Assembly: GCA_965276635.1 (NCBI GenBank)
Contig: CBDIBC010000004.1
Location: 434,001 to 498,000, forward strand
Direction of reading: 5' to 3'
DNA from: CBDIBC01 sp965276635
GTDB lineage: Bacteria; Actinomycetota; Acidimicrobiia; Acidimicrobiales; Palsa-688
DNA length: 64,000 bases
Part shown: piece by piece, positions 57,484 through 64,000 of the stretch
How the letters are laid out: every line of letters starts with the position of its first letter
How positions within the stretch are numbered: position 1 is the first letter of the stretch
The notes under the pieces: generated by a model
Told to the model about the DNA's origin: nothing
Database searches by the model: none
Seen by the model: the letters and a program-made list of their open reading frames with translations, nothing else
Made by a program: the position numbers and the translations under genes

Positions 57484-57567
57484 GTCGGAGTGGCGGAATA
57501 GGCAGACGCGCTAGCTTGAGGGGCTAGTGCCCGCAAGGGCGTGGGGGTTCAAGTCCCCCCTCCGACA
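57484..57567 (+). tRNA. tRNA-Leu(GAG)
   Basis: An 84-base class II tRNA. The acceptor stem is GTCGGAG paired with CTCCGAC, the anticodon stem CTAGC/GCTAG encloses TTGAGGG with anticodon GAG at 57518-57520, a long variable arm (GCCCGCAAGGGC) follows, and the T arm is GGGGG-TTCAAGT-CCCCC. CCA is not encoded. Its 3' end is the attachment site of the downstream integrated segments. Confidence 0.95.
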
Positions 57568-58084
57568 CGCTGGTTCTCGTACCAGGGTCCCGCAGGCCGA
57601 CTTCGGCGAAGGTGACGTTGAGGCGGGGGGCGCCGGCGATCTGGACCTCGAGGTGGTCCGGGAAGACGATCACGGCTTCGACGAGCTCCTCGACGAGGAC
57701 GCTGCGTTCGGCGGGGGTAGCCAGGTCCCATGCCTGCGCCAAGTCCGTGTCGGCGAGTAGCGCGGCGACTTGGTCGAAGCGGTCTGCAAGCTCGTCACGG
57801 CGGGCGTGGTCGGCGTCGCTGGCGGCCTGGTCGGCGCGCAGTGCTTCGATCTGGGTGCTGAGGCGGCTCTCTTCGTCGGCGAAGGCGTCGCTGGTGATCT
57901 GGTCGGCGTAGTGCAGCTCCAGCAGCTTGTGCCGTTTGGCGAGCAGGGCGGTCATGCTGTGCTGGCGGGCGGCGCTGCTTTCGGCGTCGTCGGGTTGGGT
58001 GTGGCGGCGGAGCTCGGCGCGCACTGCGGCCTGTAGGTCGGTGTCGGAGGCCAGTAGGCGCAGGCCGAGGCCTGCGGCCCGGTG
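57524..58084 (-). pseudogene. serine recombinase C-terminal remnant ending in the tRNA
   Basis: Only the last part of a large serine recombinase remains: the coiled-coil segment (LLAKRHKLLELHYADQITS, DAFADEESRLSTQIEAL) and the ending ERSVLVEELVEAVIVFP. The reading frame continues into the antisense of tRNA-Leu, giving an artificial SEGGLEPPRPCGH tail. The catalytic and DNA-binding domains are missing. Its upstream end is joined in another frame to a replication-protein fragment, so this is a deletion scar of an integrated element. Confidence 0.75.
57554..57568. other. attachment-site core, copy 1 (inside the tRNA-Leu 3' end)
   Basis: TCCCCCCTCCGACAC spans the last T-arm and acceptor bases of the tRNA. 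Identical copies lie at 61484 and 62315. Confidence 0.75.
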
Positions 58085-58653
58085 GAGTCCGTGGGCCACT
58101 GCTCGGAGGCGTAGGCCCACAGGTCGGCGGAGGCTGCGAGCACTTGGGCGGGGCTGGTCAGGTCGAAGTCGCTCAGCGCCTGCCGGCTCAGCTCGAACTC
58201 GACTCGGTGCACCGGCCAGTCCTCGCAGTACCGGGCGCCCCAGACGGTCTTCCACCAGTCGTGCCCGCTCTGGTCGATCTGAAGGGTCTTGTCGTAGATG
58301 CGGGCGGTGAGGGAGTGGCTCTTGCGGGTGCCGAAGGCGAATCCGCTCAGTTGTCCTCGATGCTGAAAGGTCCGGCAGGTGTCAGCCCGTGTCACGAAGC
58401 GATCTCGGTCCTCGACGGTGAGGTCCCATCCCTGCCAGTCGGCGTAGAGGTCGAGGCGGCCGACAGAAAACGCAACGTCATCGCAGAGGTGTCGGACCAG
58501 CTCAGCGACCGCAGCGACCGTTGCGTCCGGGCCGATGGAGTGGAGCTGCTCGGAGCGAGGCTGGACTCGGACCGTTGGGAGGTGTCGGCTTTGGGTGAGC
58601 CCGATTCGGATGCTCCGTTCGCAAGCGGCCCCGCCCGGAAAGGTAGAGGGCAT
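57952..58653 (-). pseudogene. plasmid/phage replication initiator-like fragment
   Basis: Residues encoded between about 58653 and 58096 resemble rolling-circle-type replication initiators of actinobacterial integrative elements: RHLPTVRVQPRSEQLHSIG, GRLDLYADWQGWDL, SLTARIYDKTLQID and VHRVEFELSRQALSDF. The usual N-terminal region of about 100 residues is missing and the C-terminus is replaced by recombinase sequence in another frame. ATG at 58653 is the first possible start. Probably non-functional. Confidence 0.55.
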
Positions 58654-58756
58654 CGACACCGGAGCTGATCTCCTGCAACCCGCCATCAACTAGTGATTCT
58701 GCGACTTGATGGGCAGGGGACAGCGGATGCGGTGTGGGGGAGTGGTCCATGTCCGC

Positions 58757-59194
58757 TCAGCTGTCGGTGCGCATACGAGTGACGCGCCGGCCCACTTCGG
58801 CGGCCCATGCCCGCCGGAGGTCCAGGCCGATCCACGGGAAGGTGGCCTCGTCGGGGTGCTGCCCGAAGACGGTCCGGACGCGGGCGACCTTGCGGAAGAT
58901 GGTCGCCCGGTGCCCGCCGCCCTGCTCCAGCTGTCGAAACCCGCCGGCGAGGTGCCATGCCACCCAAAAGCCCATGAGCTCCGACCGCTCCTTCGCCCAG
59001 GCGGCGATCTCGTCACGGACCTCCGTGTCGATGTCGTCAAGCGGGGTCCGAGCCGGCGGGAGGTCGGAGAGGTCGAGCGAGTCGACTATCTCGCTCAGCT
59101 CGGTGGCCATGAACTGCTCCCAGCGAGCGTGGGCGATCCCCTGCCCTTCGAGGGTGTCCATCTTCTCGGAGCGGTAGTCGGTCTCGCCGGTCAC
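58757..59194 (-). CDS. small hypothetical protein of the integrated element
   Basis: About 145 residues with no domain I can name. It is charged and helical (EVRDEIAAWAKERSELMGFW), with a central WHLAGGFRQLEQGGGHRATI and FGQHPDEATFPWIGLDL. The pattern resembles accessory proteins of actinobacterial integrative elements. GTG at 59194 is a guess; ATG 59161 and TTG 59230 are alternatives. It is oriented away from the FRG-domain gene. Confidence 0.5.
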   Translation of the reverse strand: MTGETDYRSEKMDTLEGQGIAHARWEQFMATELSEIVDSLDLSDLPPARTPLDDIDTEVRDEIAAWAKERSELMGFWVAWHLAGGFRQLEQGGGHRATIFRKVARVRTVFGQHPDEATFPWIGLDLRRAWAAEVGRRVTRMRTDS

Positions 59195-59307
59195 AAGTCG
59201 CCGTATTGCACCAACGAAGTCGCATGTCAACGACTTAAGAACACGGGTGGCAACTAGGCCGGCCAGGGCCAGCCTGCTCCATGATGTGTGCGGGCACCGT
59301 CCGGGCC

Positions 59308-59349
59308 GTCAAGGCTGCCCCTAACGGGCGGCCTCCGGCCGGCCTTGAC
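59308..59349. other. GC-rich hairpin in the 340-base gap before the FRG gene
   Basis: GTCAAGGC (59308-59315) pairs with GCCTTGAC (59342-59349), enclosing further self-complementary sequence (GCCCCTAACGGGC and GGCCTCCGGCC). The gap 59195-59534 has no supported gene; this structure may be a terminator or an element-borne regulatory site. Confidence 0.45.
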
Positions 59350-59534
59350 TGCCCTGTCCTGGTGGACCTCGGGGCTATCGTCTCGTCGGACGGTCACAGC
59401 CGGATGCCGGACCCACCTTGGGCCGGATCGGCACGGAAGGATCCGATGATGCAGTTTAAGGGTGCCGTGTTACAGGGTGCGCACCCGCGCTGCTGCTCGC
59501 GCGAGCCGTGCCGGCCCAGAGCGAAAGTATTTCG

Positions 59535-60333
59535 ATGCCAGTAATCACACGTGGGCCCGACTCGATGCCCTCGCTAGTCACCGACGTGCTGGAAATCTGG
59601 TCGACCTTGCCGGAGGACCGGTTTCTGTGGTCCCGAGGAATAAGCTGCGAACAGTATCAACTCCTCCCCAAGATCATGAGGGACGGCCGCCCGGCCGACG
59701 AGGTCTTCGAGCGCGAAGGGCGTCTTCTGACGAGGTTCCGTCAACGAAGCATGCCCTATTGGCCAAGCGGTTACCCACAGAATGACTGGGAGCACCTTTT
59801 TGCAATGCAGCACTATGGATTGCCGACGCGGCTTCTCGACTGGAGCGAAAATCTGTTTGTTTCTGCATGCTTCGCCCTCTTGGACAAAGGCGGCCACGAG
59901 CTGCATGATGGACCATGCATCCCAATCATTTGGTGTTTTGACCCTGTTGCCTGGAACAGAACGGCGCCGCTGCTGTCTGAGTTCGGAGATGACGTGTATG
60001 TCTTGACTACAGCCGACGAAGATAGCGCTGCTTATCAGACCTTTACGGAGAAGCGTCGGCCCAAAAGCCCGGTTGCAATCTTCGGGTCCCACAACTCCGA
60101 GCGCATCGTTGCGCAGCGAGGAACGTTTACGGTGTGGGGCAAAGAAACAAAGGGTATGGAGGAGGTCGCTTCGCCTCAAGAGGGCCGAACCATGTGGGCA
60201 CTGCGGCTCGCAGGCGATCGAAGCCTACTGATGAAGCATTTACAAGTTTTTGGCTTCAATGAAACGATTGGTATTTCCTGAGCTCTCCTCGCTCGGGACG
60301 GAGCTGGCCCGCGTTGAAGGGTGGAGGGCATGA
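59535..60333 (+). CDS. FRG-domain protein with 3' frameshift
   Basis: As read, the frame gives 248 residues (stop at 60281). The N-terminal DRFLWSRG matches the [F/Y]RG-type motif that names the domain, followed by YQLLPKIMRDG, and QHYGLPTRLLDWSENLFVSA is the strongest FRG signature. FRG proteins are functionally poorly known and often found in defence islands. The natural ending LVFPELSSLGTELARVEG lies in the next frame, closing at TGA 60331-60333. Removing one base near 60267 gives 265 residues and an ATGA overlap with the DUF262 gene. Base composition is less GC-rich than the chromosome, suggesting transfer. Confidence 0.75.
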
Positions 60334-61437
60334 CTTCTGAACCCTTGGAGCAGGAAATCAGTGCCACCAGACGCACGATTTCGTCGGACAGCTATCCAGT
60401 GAGCATAGGCGAGCTGACGAGCATGTATCGGGACGGCGAACTCAACGTCCGGCCTGAGTTTCAGAGGTTTTTTCGCTGGAGCCGCCAACAGAAGTCTCGG
60501 TTAATCGAAAGTTTGCTTCTAGGGATCCCCATCCCCTCAATCTTCGTCGCACAAGCCGAGTCCGGAGTGTGGGAGCTAGTTGATGGACTTCAGCGGATGA
60601 GTACTATCTTGGAGTTGCAGGGCCTTTTGCAGGACGAGGATGGGAAGGTAAAACCTCCACTCGTGCTCGAGGAGACAAAGTACCTGCCGGCCTTGGACGG
60701 TCGTGTCTGGGAGTCAGAGAATCTAGAGACCCCTAGTCTCTCGATGGCACAGCGGCTTGACATCAAGCGTTCAAAACTAGACGTCAAGATATTAAGCGTG
60801 AGTCGTCGCCGGCAGCGAAGTACGATCTGTTCCAGCGCCTGAATAGCTATGGACTGGGATTTACCGCTCAAGAGATGAGAAGCGCCTTGCTGCTCAGTGT
60901 TTCGAGTGACTACTTCTCTTGGCTTGAGCGACTGTCATCGTTGCCGGTCTACACTGAAACCGTTTCCCTAAGCGAGCGGCTAATCGATGAGAAGTATGAT
61001 CTCGAGTTGCTTCTCCGCTGGCTTGCGTTGCACGATCTCCCGGAGTCCGAGCTAACCCAACAAAGGTTGAGAGACTTTCCGCAGTACCTGGATAATCGTG
61101 CCATCGCAATGGCGTCTGAGTACCCGCGCGGCGCCGATGCTCATGCTACGACCTTCGAGACCACCTTCGATCTTCTGGCGGAGGTGGGAGAGGACGTATT
61201 CCGTAAATGGGACGATGTGCGACAGGAGTTCAGAGGATCGTTCCTCAATACAGCATTTGAGGTTATCGCGATGGGACTGGGTTATCACATCGCCAACGCC
61301 ACTCCCTACCGCACGGATATCGACCAGGTGGTGAAGACTTTTGGGGAAGGATGCAGAGTGGGTTCGCCACTGGGAAGTCCACGGAGGCGAGGCTCGCTCG
61401 GTTCGTACCTTTGGGCAGGGAACTCTTGGCTGCTTAG
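60330..61437 (+). pseudogene. DUF262 (ParB-like, GmrS-related) protein, two frameshifts
   Basis: The first frame (60330-60842) shows the DUF262 core: YPVSIGELTSMYRDGELN, RPEFQRFFRWSRQQKSRLIE, SLLLGIPIPSIF and ELVDGLQRMSTI, the DGxQR nucleotide-site motif. The protein continues after a one-base loss near 60793 as YDLFQRLNSYGLGFTAQEMR to TDIDQVVKTF, and after another loss in a T-run near 61338 as GFATGKSTEARLARFVPLGR, ending at TAG 61435-61437. The 1108-base span plus two bases gives 370 codons. No HNH (DUF1524) domain is present, unlike full GmrSD enzymes. Partner of the FRG gene. Confidence 0.72.
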
Positions 61438-61483
61438 TCGTTGCTCAGCCAGTCTTGGACCCGCCAGTCGCCGATCGGTGGTA

Positions 61484-61498
61484 TCCCCCCTCCGACAC
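61484..61498. repeat. attachment-site core, copy 2
   Basis: TCCCCCCTCCGACAC, identical to the tRNA-Leu 3' end, 47 bases after the restored DUF262 stop and 17 bases before the vapC 3' end. Confidence 0.75.
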
Positions 61499-61514
61499 AT
61501 TGCTGCGGTCGGAC

Positions 61515-61928
61515 CTAGATCGTGATGACCTGCACGAGGTCTGAGATGCCGACAAGGTCGGCTGGATTGCGTGTGCAGAGTGGGATGCCGGCGGCGAGCG
61601 CAGTTGCTGCGATGAGAAGGTCGACGGCTCGCGGGCCTCGTGCCTTCCGTCCGCTCGCCGCGACGGCTGCGTAGACCCGGCCGTAGGCGCGGGCTGCGTC
61701 GTGGTCGAAAGGGATGGGGTCGAAGACCGCTTCGGCTCGTTGCAGGCGGTCTTGCCGTCGCGCGCGCTCGTCGGGGTCCTCGGTGGCGTGCGGTCCTGCC
61801 GCCAGTTCGGCGAGGGTCAAGGCGCTGATCGCCAGCTGTTCGGGGAGCAGGCCTGCGTCGAGGACGTCGAGGTCGATGACGACGGAGGTGTCGAGCAGGC
61901 CTCGGGACGCCCGTGACCGCTCAGGCAC
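61515..61928 (-). CDS. vapC: VapC family toxin (PIN-domain ribonuclease)
   Basis: A 137-residue PIN-domain protein. Acidic catalytic residues lie in GLLDTSVVIDLD, LTLAELAAGP, PRAVDLLIAATALAAG and TRNPADLVG. It would cleave RNA (often tRNA or rRNA) when free of its antitoxin. The GTG start at 61928 overlaps the vapB stop, the standard antitoxin-first, coupled order. It is the only cargo, with vapB, between attachment copies 2 and 3. Confidence 0.92.
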   Translation of the reverse strand: MPERSRASRGLLDTSVVIDLDVLDAGLLPEQLAISALTLAELAAGPHATEDPDERARRQDRLQRAEAVFDPIPFDHDAARAYGRVYAAVAASGRKARGPRAVDLLIAATALAAGIPLCTRNPADLVGISDLVQVITI

Positions 61929-62172
61929 GGGGGGTGTGGTCCTGATCTGCGATCTGGTCGAGGTCCTTGCGGAACCGGTCGCCGTCGATCCGTGGCGCCG
62001 CTCGGAACACCGCCTCCGCCGTGGCCGCTGAGACGAAACGGTTACGTCGCAGAGGCGAGAGCTCACCGACGGGCACCCCGTTGCGGGTGAGGACGAAGGT
62101 CTGGCCGTTGTCGAGTGCCCGCATGATCCGTCCACTGTCGTTGCGGAGTTCTCGCTGGGTTACTTCGGACAC
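61921..62172 (-). CDS. vapB: VapB-type antitoxin (Phd/YefM fold)
   Basis: An 83-residue antitoxin: VTQRELRNDSGRIMRALDNG is the Phd/YefM-type DNA-binding start, FVLTRNGVPVGELSPL the following strand, and the C-terminal tail would wrap VapC. GTG start at 62172, seven bases after TACAAT, so probably leaderless and autoregulated by the complex. Confidence 0.9.
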   Translation of the reverse strand: MSEVTQRELRNDSGRIMRALDNGQTFVLTRNGVPVGELSPLRRNRFVSAATAEAVFRAAPRIDGDRFRKDLDQIADQDHTPRA

Positions 62173-62179
62173 AACATCG

Positions 62180-62185
62180 ATTGTA
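62180..62185 (-). promoter_or_regulatory. -10 element (TACAAT) for vapBC
   Basis: On the minus strand TACAAT ends seven bases before the vapB GTG; it is the closest to consensus of the leaderless promoters here. Confidence 0.55.
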
Positions 62186-62314
62186 GCACCGGTGCGACAG
62201 TCGTGGTTCTCACGATGCCGAGACTTGTGCGCCGCACCTGATCATCTGGACTCGGCGCCGTGCCGTACCCAGTCGGCGAGCCGCCAGGTCGCACTGGTAC
62301 GACTAGGTGCTGAT

Positions 62315-62329
62315 CCCCCCTCCGACACC
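62315..62329. repeat. attachment-site core, copy 3
   Basis: TCCCCCCTCCGACAC, identical to the tRNA-Leu 3' end, at the 3' end of the second serine recombinase and 142 bases upstream of vapB. Confidence 0.75.
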
Positions 62330-63946
62330 CCCCACGACACACGCGGTCTGAGGTTGCTCGGATCTGGTTTGTGCGGTCGTCGTAGGTCAGGCGGATGGCC
62401 AGGGACTCGTAGATGGCGGCCCGTTCCTGGGCGGTGGCCGATTTGAGGGCTTCGGTGATTCCACCGAGACCTTGGACAATCGCGGTGATCTGCTCGGAGG
62501 TCAGGAAGGTCGGCTCGGCTGTGATCATGCGGACCTTGAGGGCGTCACGCTCGGCGCTGCGTTGGGCTAGCTGGCCGGTCAGGAGTTTGGCGTCCCCGCC
62601 ATCCTCTATGGCCACGACGAGGTTGGCGATCTTGCGGTCGAGGTCGACGAGTCGGGCTCGCATCCCGGCCAGCCGTGTCGCTCCGGCCGGGTCAGTGGCT
62701 TGGCTCTCGGCGAGCCACTCGGGATCAGCGAAGGACTCGATCCACCCGTCGAGGTGGTCGAGGACGGCCGTCTCGTTGACGTAGACGGTGGCCGGGTGGT
62801 CGGCTAGGTGCGCTGGCAGAGCGCGTCCTCGTCGTATCTCGCACCGGTAGAACACCCGGCCGTCACTGTCTCCTTTGGAGGGTCGGTAGGAGCCTTGGAG
62901 CTTCGAGCCACACCGAGCGCAGAGATCATCCCTCGGAGGCTGTAAGGATGCCGTGAGACCCTCGGCTTTGGCCTGCCTGGAGTCCGGGTGGCGATCTGCC
63001 CGGCCACCAAGGCAGCGAGCTCGTCGGAGACCAGCGGTTCGTGAGTCCGGCCTGCGGGCGTGATCCAGGTGTCGACGTCGCGCCATCTCATCCTGGTCTG
63101 ATGGCCGGCGGCTACGTCGTCGGGGTCGATGAGCGTCTCGTACTTCTCTTGCTTCCCCCACACGCGTACGCCCCGATAGGTGGGGTTGGTGAGGATGGCC
63201 CGCACCGCGGAGTGGGACCATCCGATGGGGTTGCGGTGCCGGTTCCGGGTCGGATCGTAAGCGGAGGGCGATGGGATGCCTTCGGTGGTGAGCGTCTCGG
63301 CTATCGCCCGCAGGCCCATCTCCTGGACGGCGAACATGGTGTAGATACGCTCCACGACTGGCCCGGTCGCAGGATCGGGTTCCAGCCGGTGAAGTCTCTG
63401 GCCGGCTGTCGCCTTTGAACGGTTGGGGTGCGGGCCGGCGTCAGCGAGGCGGTACCCGTACGGTGGGCGTCCTCCGAGGAAGCGATCGGAGCGTTCGGCC
63501 AAGTCGTTCATCGCCGCCTTGACTCGTATCTGAACCCTGGCCCTCGCCCTTGCTCATCCCGCCGAAGAGGTTCATGAGCATGTCGTGCGCTTCGGAGCCG
63601 GGGTCGACAGCGCCGCCGACTTCTGGCACCCACAGGGCCACGCTGTAGTGGACGAAGACCGGGAAGGTGAGGCTGAACTGGTTGCCGTAGAAGGCCCGCT
63701 GCGGCTCACCTATCACGACTGCCTCGAACCCACGGCCGGGGTCCTTGAGCGCGGCCAGCAACCGCGACGCCTCGGGTCGGCGCGACCACGGCAGCGATCG
63801 AGACTGGCCAACATCGAAGAACTCCTCCACGACCACCCCCCCGTGCGGCTCGATTAGCGAACGGGCCCGGCGCAACTGCCAGCCCCGCGACGCTTCGGGG
63901 TCCTGGGCGTCTTCGGTGGACACACGGCCGGCGAACGCGAATCGGA

Positions 63947-64000
63947 TCATGCTGCGTCCTTCCCGCGACGGCGCTCGTGGATGGCGATGATCACTCGGAG
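63947..64000 (-). CDS. unknown gene, 3' end only (cut by window end)
   Basis: Seventeen codons (ending IAIHERRRGKDAA) close with a TGA that overlaps the recombinase ATG (ATGA). The overlap suggests a small gene co-transcribed upstream of the recombinase. Too short to identify. Confidence 0.35.
   Translation of the reverse strand, partial: LRVIIAIHERRRGKDAA

Larger units (their letters stand above)
62160..63950 (-). pseudogene. large serine recombinase, two frameshifts
   Basis: Three frames on one strand combine into a large serine integrase. The first (63950 to about 63535) is the resolvase domain with the nucleophilic Ser in GRVSTEDAQDP and YGNQFSLTFPVFVHY, ending NLFGGMSKGE. The second gives the recombinase domain (RFLGGRPPYGYRLADAG, WSHSAVRAILTNPTYRG). 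The third gives the zinc ribbon (LCARCGSKLQGSY), coiled coil and the natural end near IRLTYDDRTNQIRATSD. Beyond that the frame reads through attachment copy 3 and stops inside vapB. Adding three bases in total restores the frame. ATG with AGGACG upstream. Confidence 0.8.

Noticed and set aside
57524..57568. SEGGLEPPRPCGH tail as a genuine recombinase C-terminus
   Set aside because: These residues are the antisense translation of tRNA-Leu and only reflect read-through of the remnant frame.
59281..59544. Open frame of 87 codons before the FRG gene
   Set aside because: It spans the hairpin, lacks a ribosome site and domain, and its composition looks like non-coding sequence.
61341..61544. Separate small open frame at the end of the DUF262 gene
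   Set aside because: The sequence is explained better as DUF262 C-terminus in the third frame ending at 61437.

Overview
This is a high-GC bacterial chromosome segment, and the gene content points to an actinobacterium. The evidence is a BldC-like regulator, a four-domain ribosomal protein S1, the order uvrB-uvrA / uvrC-rapZ-yvcK-gap-pgk-tpiA-secG, and many paired acyl-CoA dehydrogenases. The mix of free-living catabolic genes suggests Acidimicrobiia or a relative, but that is inference. Coding density is high, most intergenic regions are under 350 bases, and many start codons sit 6-8 bases after a TANNNT -10 hexamer, which suggests widespread leaderless transcription.

Layout. 1-20.8 kb is an acyl-CoA/lipid catabolism region. 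It holds four acyl-CoA dehydrogenases (one cut by the window edge), four short-chain dehydrogenases, two MaoC-type hydratases, an enoyl-CoA hydratase, a CaiB-type and a fused class-I-type CoA transferase, a thioesterase, two amidohydrolase-2 enzymes, an N-acyl-D-amino-acid deacylase, a TetR regulator and a methyltransferase. 20.9-22.3 kb is rpsA. 22.5-30.5 kb is a divergent amine/amino acid cluster (FAD amine oxidoreductase, class III aminotransferase and Lrp regulator on one side; aldehyde dehydrogenase, APC permease and alanine dehydrogenase on the other). It reads as a closed amine-oxidation unit in which alanine dehydrogenase regenerates the pyruvate acceptor. 30.5-49.9 kb is housekeeping: a bldC-like gene, coaE, uvrB, a TetR/MFS exporter pair, uvrA with a perfect SOS-like box, nadA, uvrC, rapZ, yvcK, the lower glycolysis trio and secG. 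50-56 kb is a complete oligopeptide/dipeptide-type ABC transporter. 56-57.4 kb holds menB and a small ABM-domain protein.

From 57.48 kb to the window end lies an accessory region anchored at a tRNA-Leu(GAG). The last bases of the tRNA (a 15-base core, TCCCCCCTCCGACAC) recur at 61484 and 62315, so the region looks like stacked integrations at one attachment site. The first segment (about 3.9 kb) holds a serine-recombinase remnant, a replication-initiator fragment, a small unknown protein and a two-gene FRG-domain / DUF262-domain operon. The FRG/DUF262 operon is the best candidate here for a poorly described defence or conflict system. The second segment (about 0.85 kb) is almost only a VapBC toxin-antitoxin pair. 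The third begins with a frameshifted large serine recombinase and runs off the window.

Several genes in the accessory region, and one DUF559-type gene at 44 kb, are interrupted by single-base frameshifts. Restoring one or two bases gives clean full-length proteins, so these are either recent decay or sequencing errors. The sequence alone cannot tell which.
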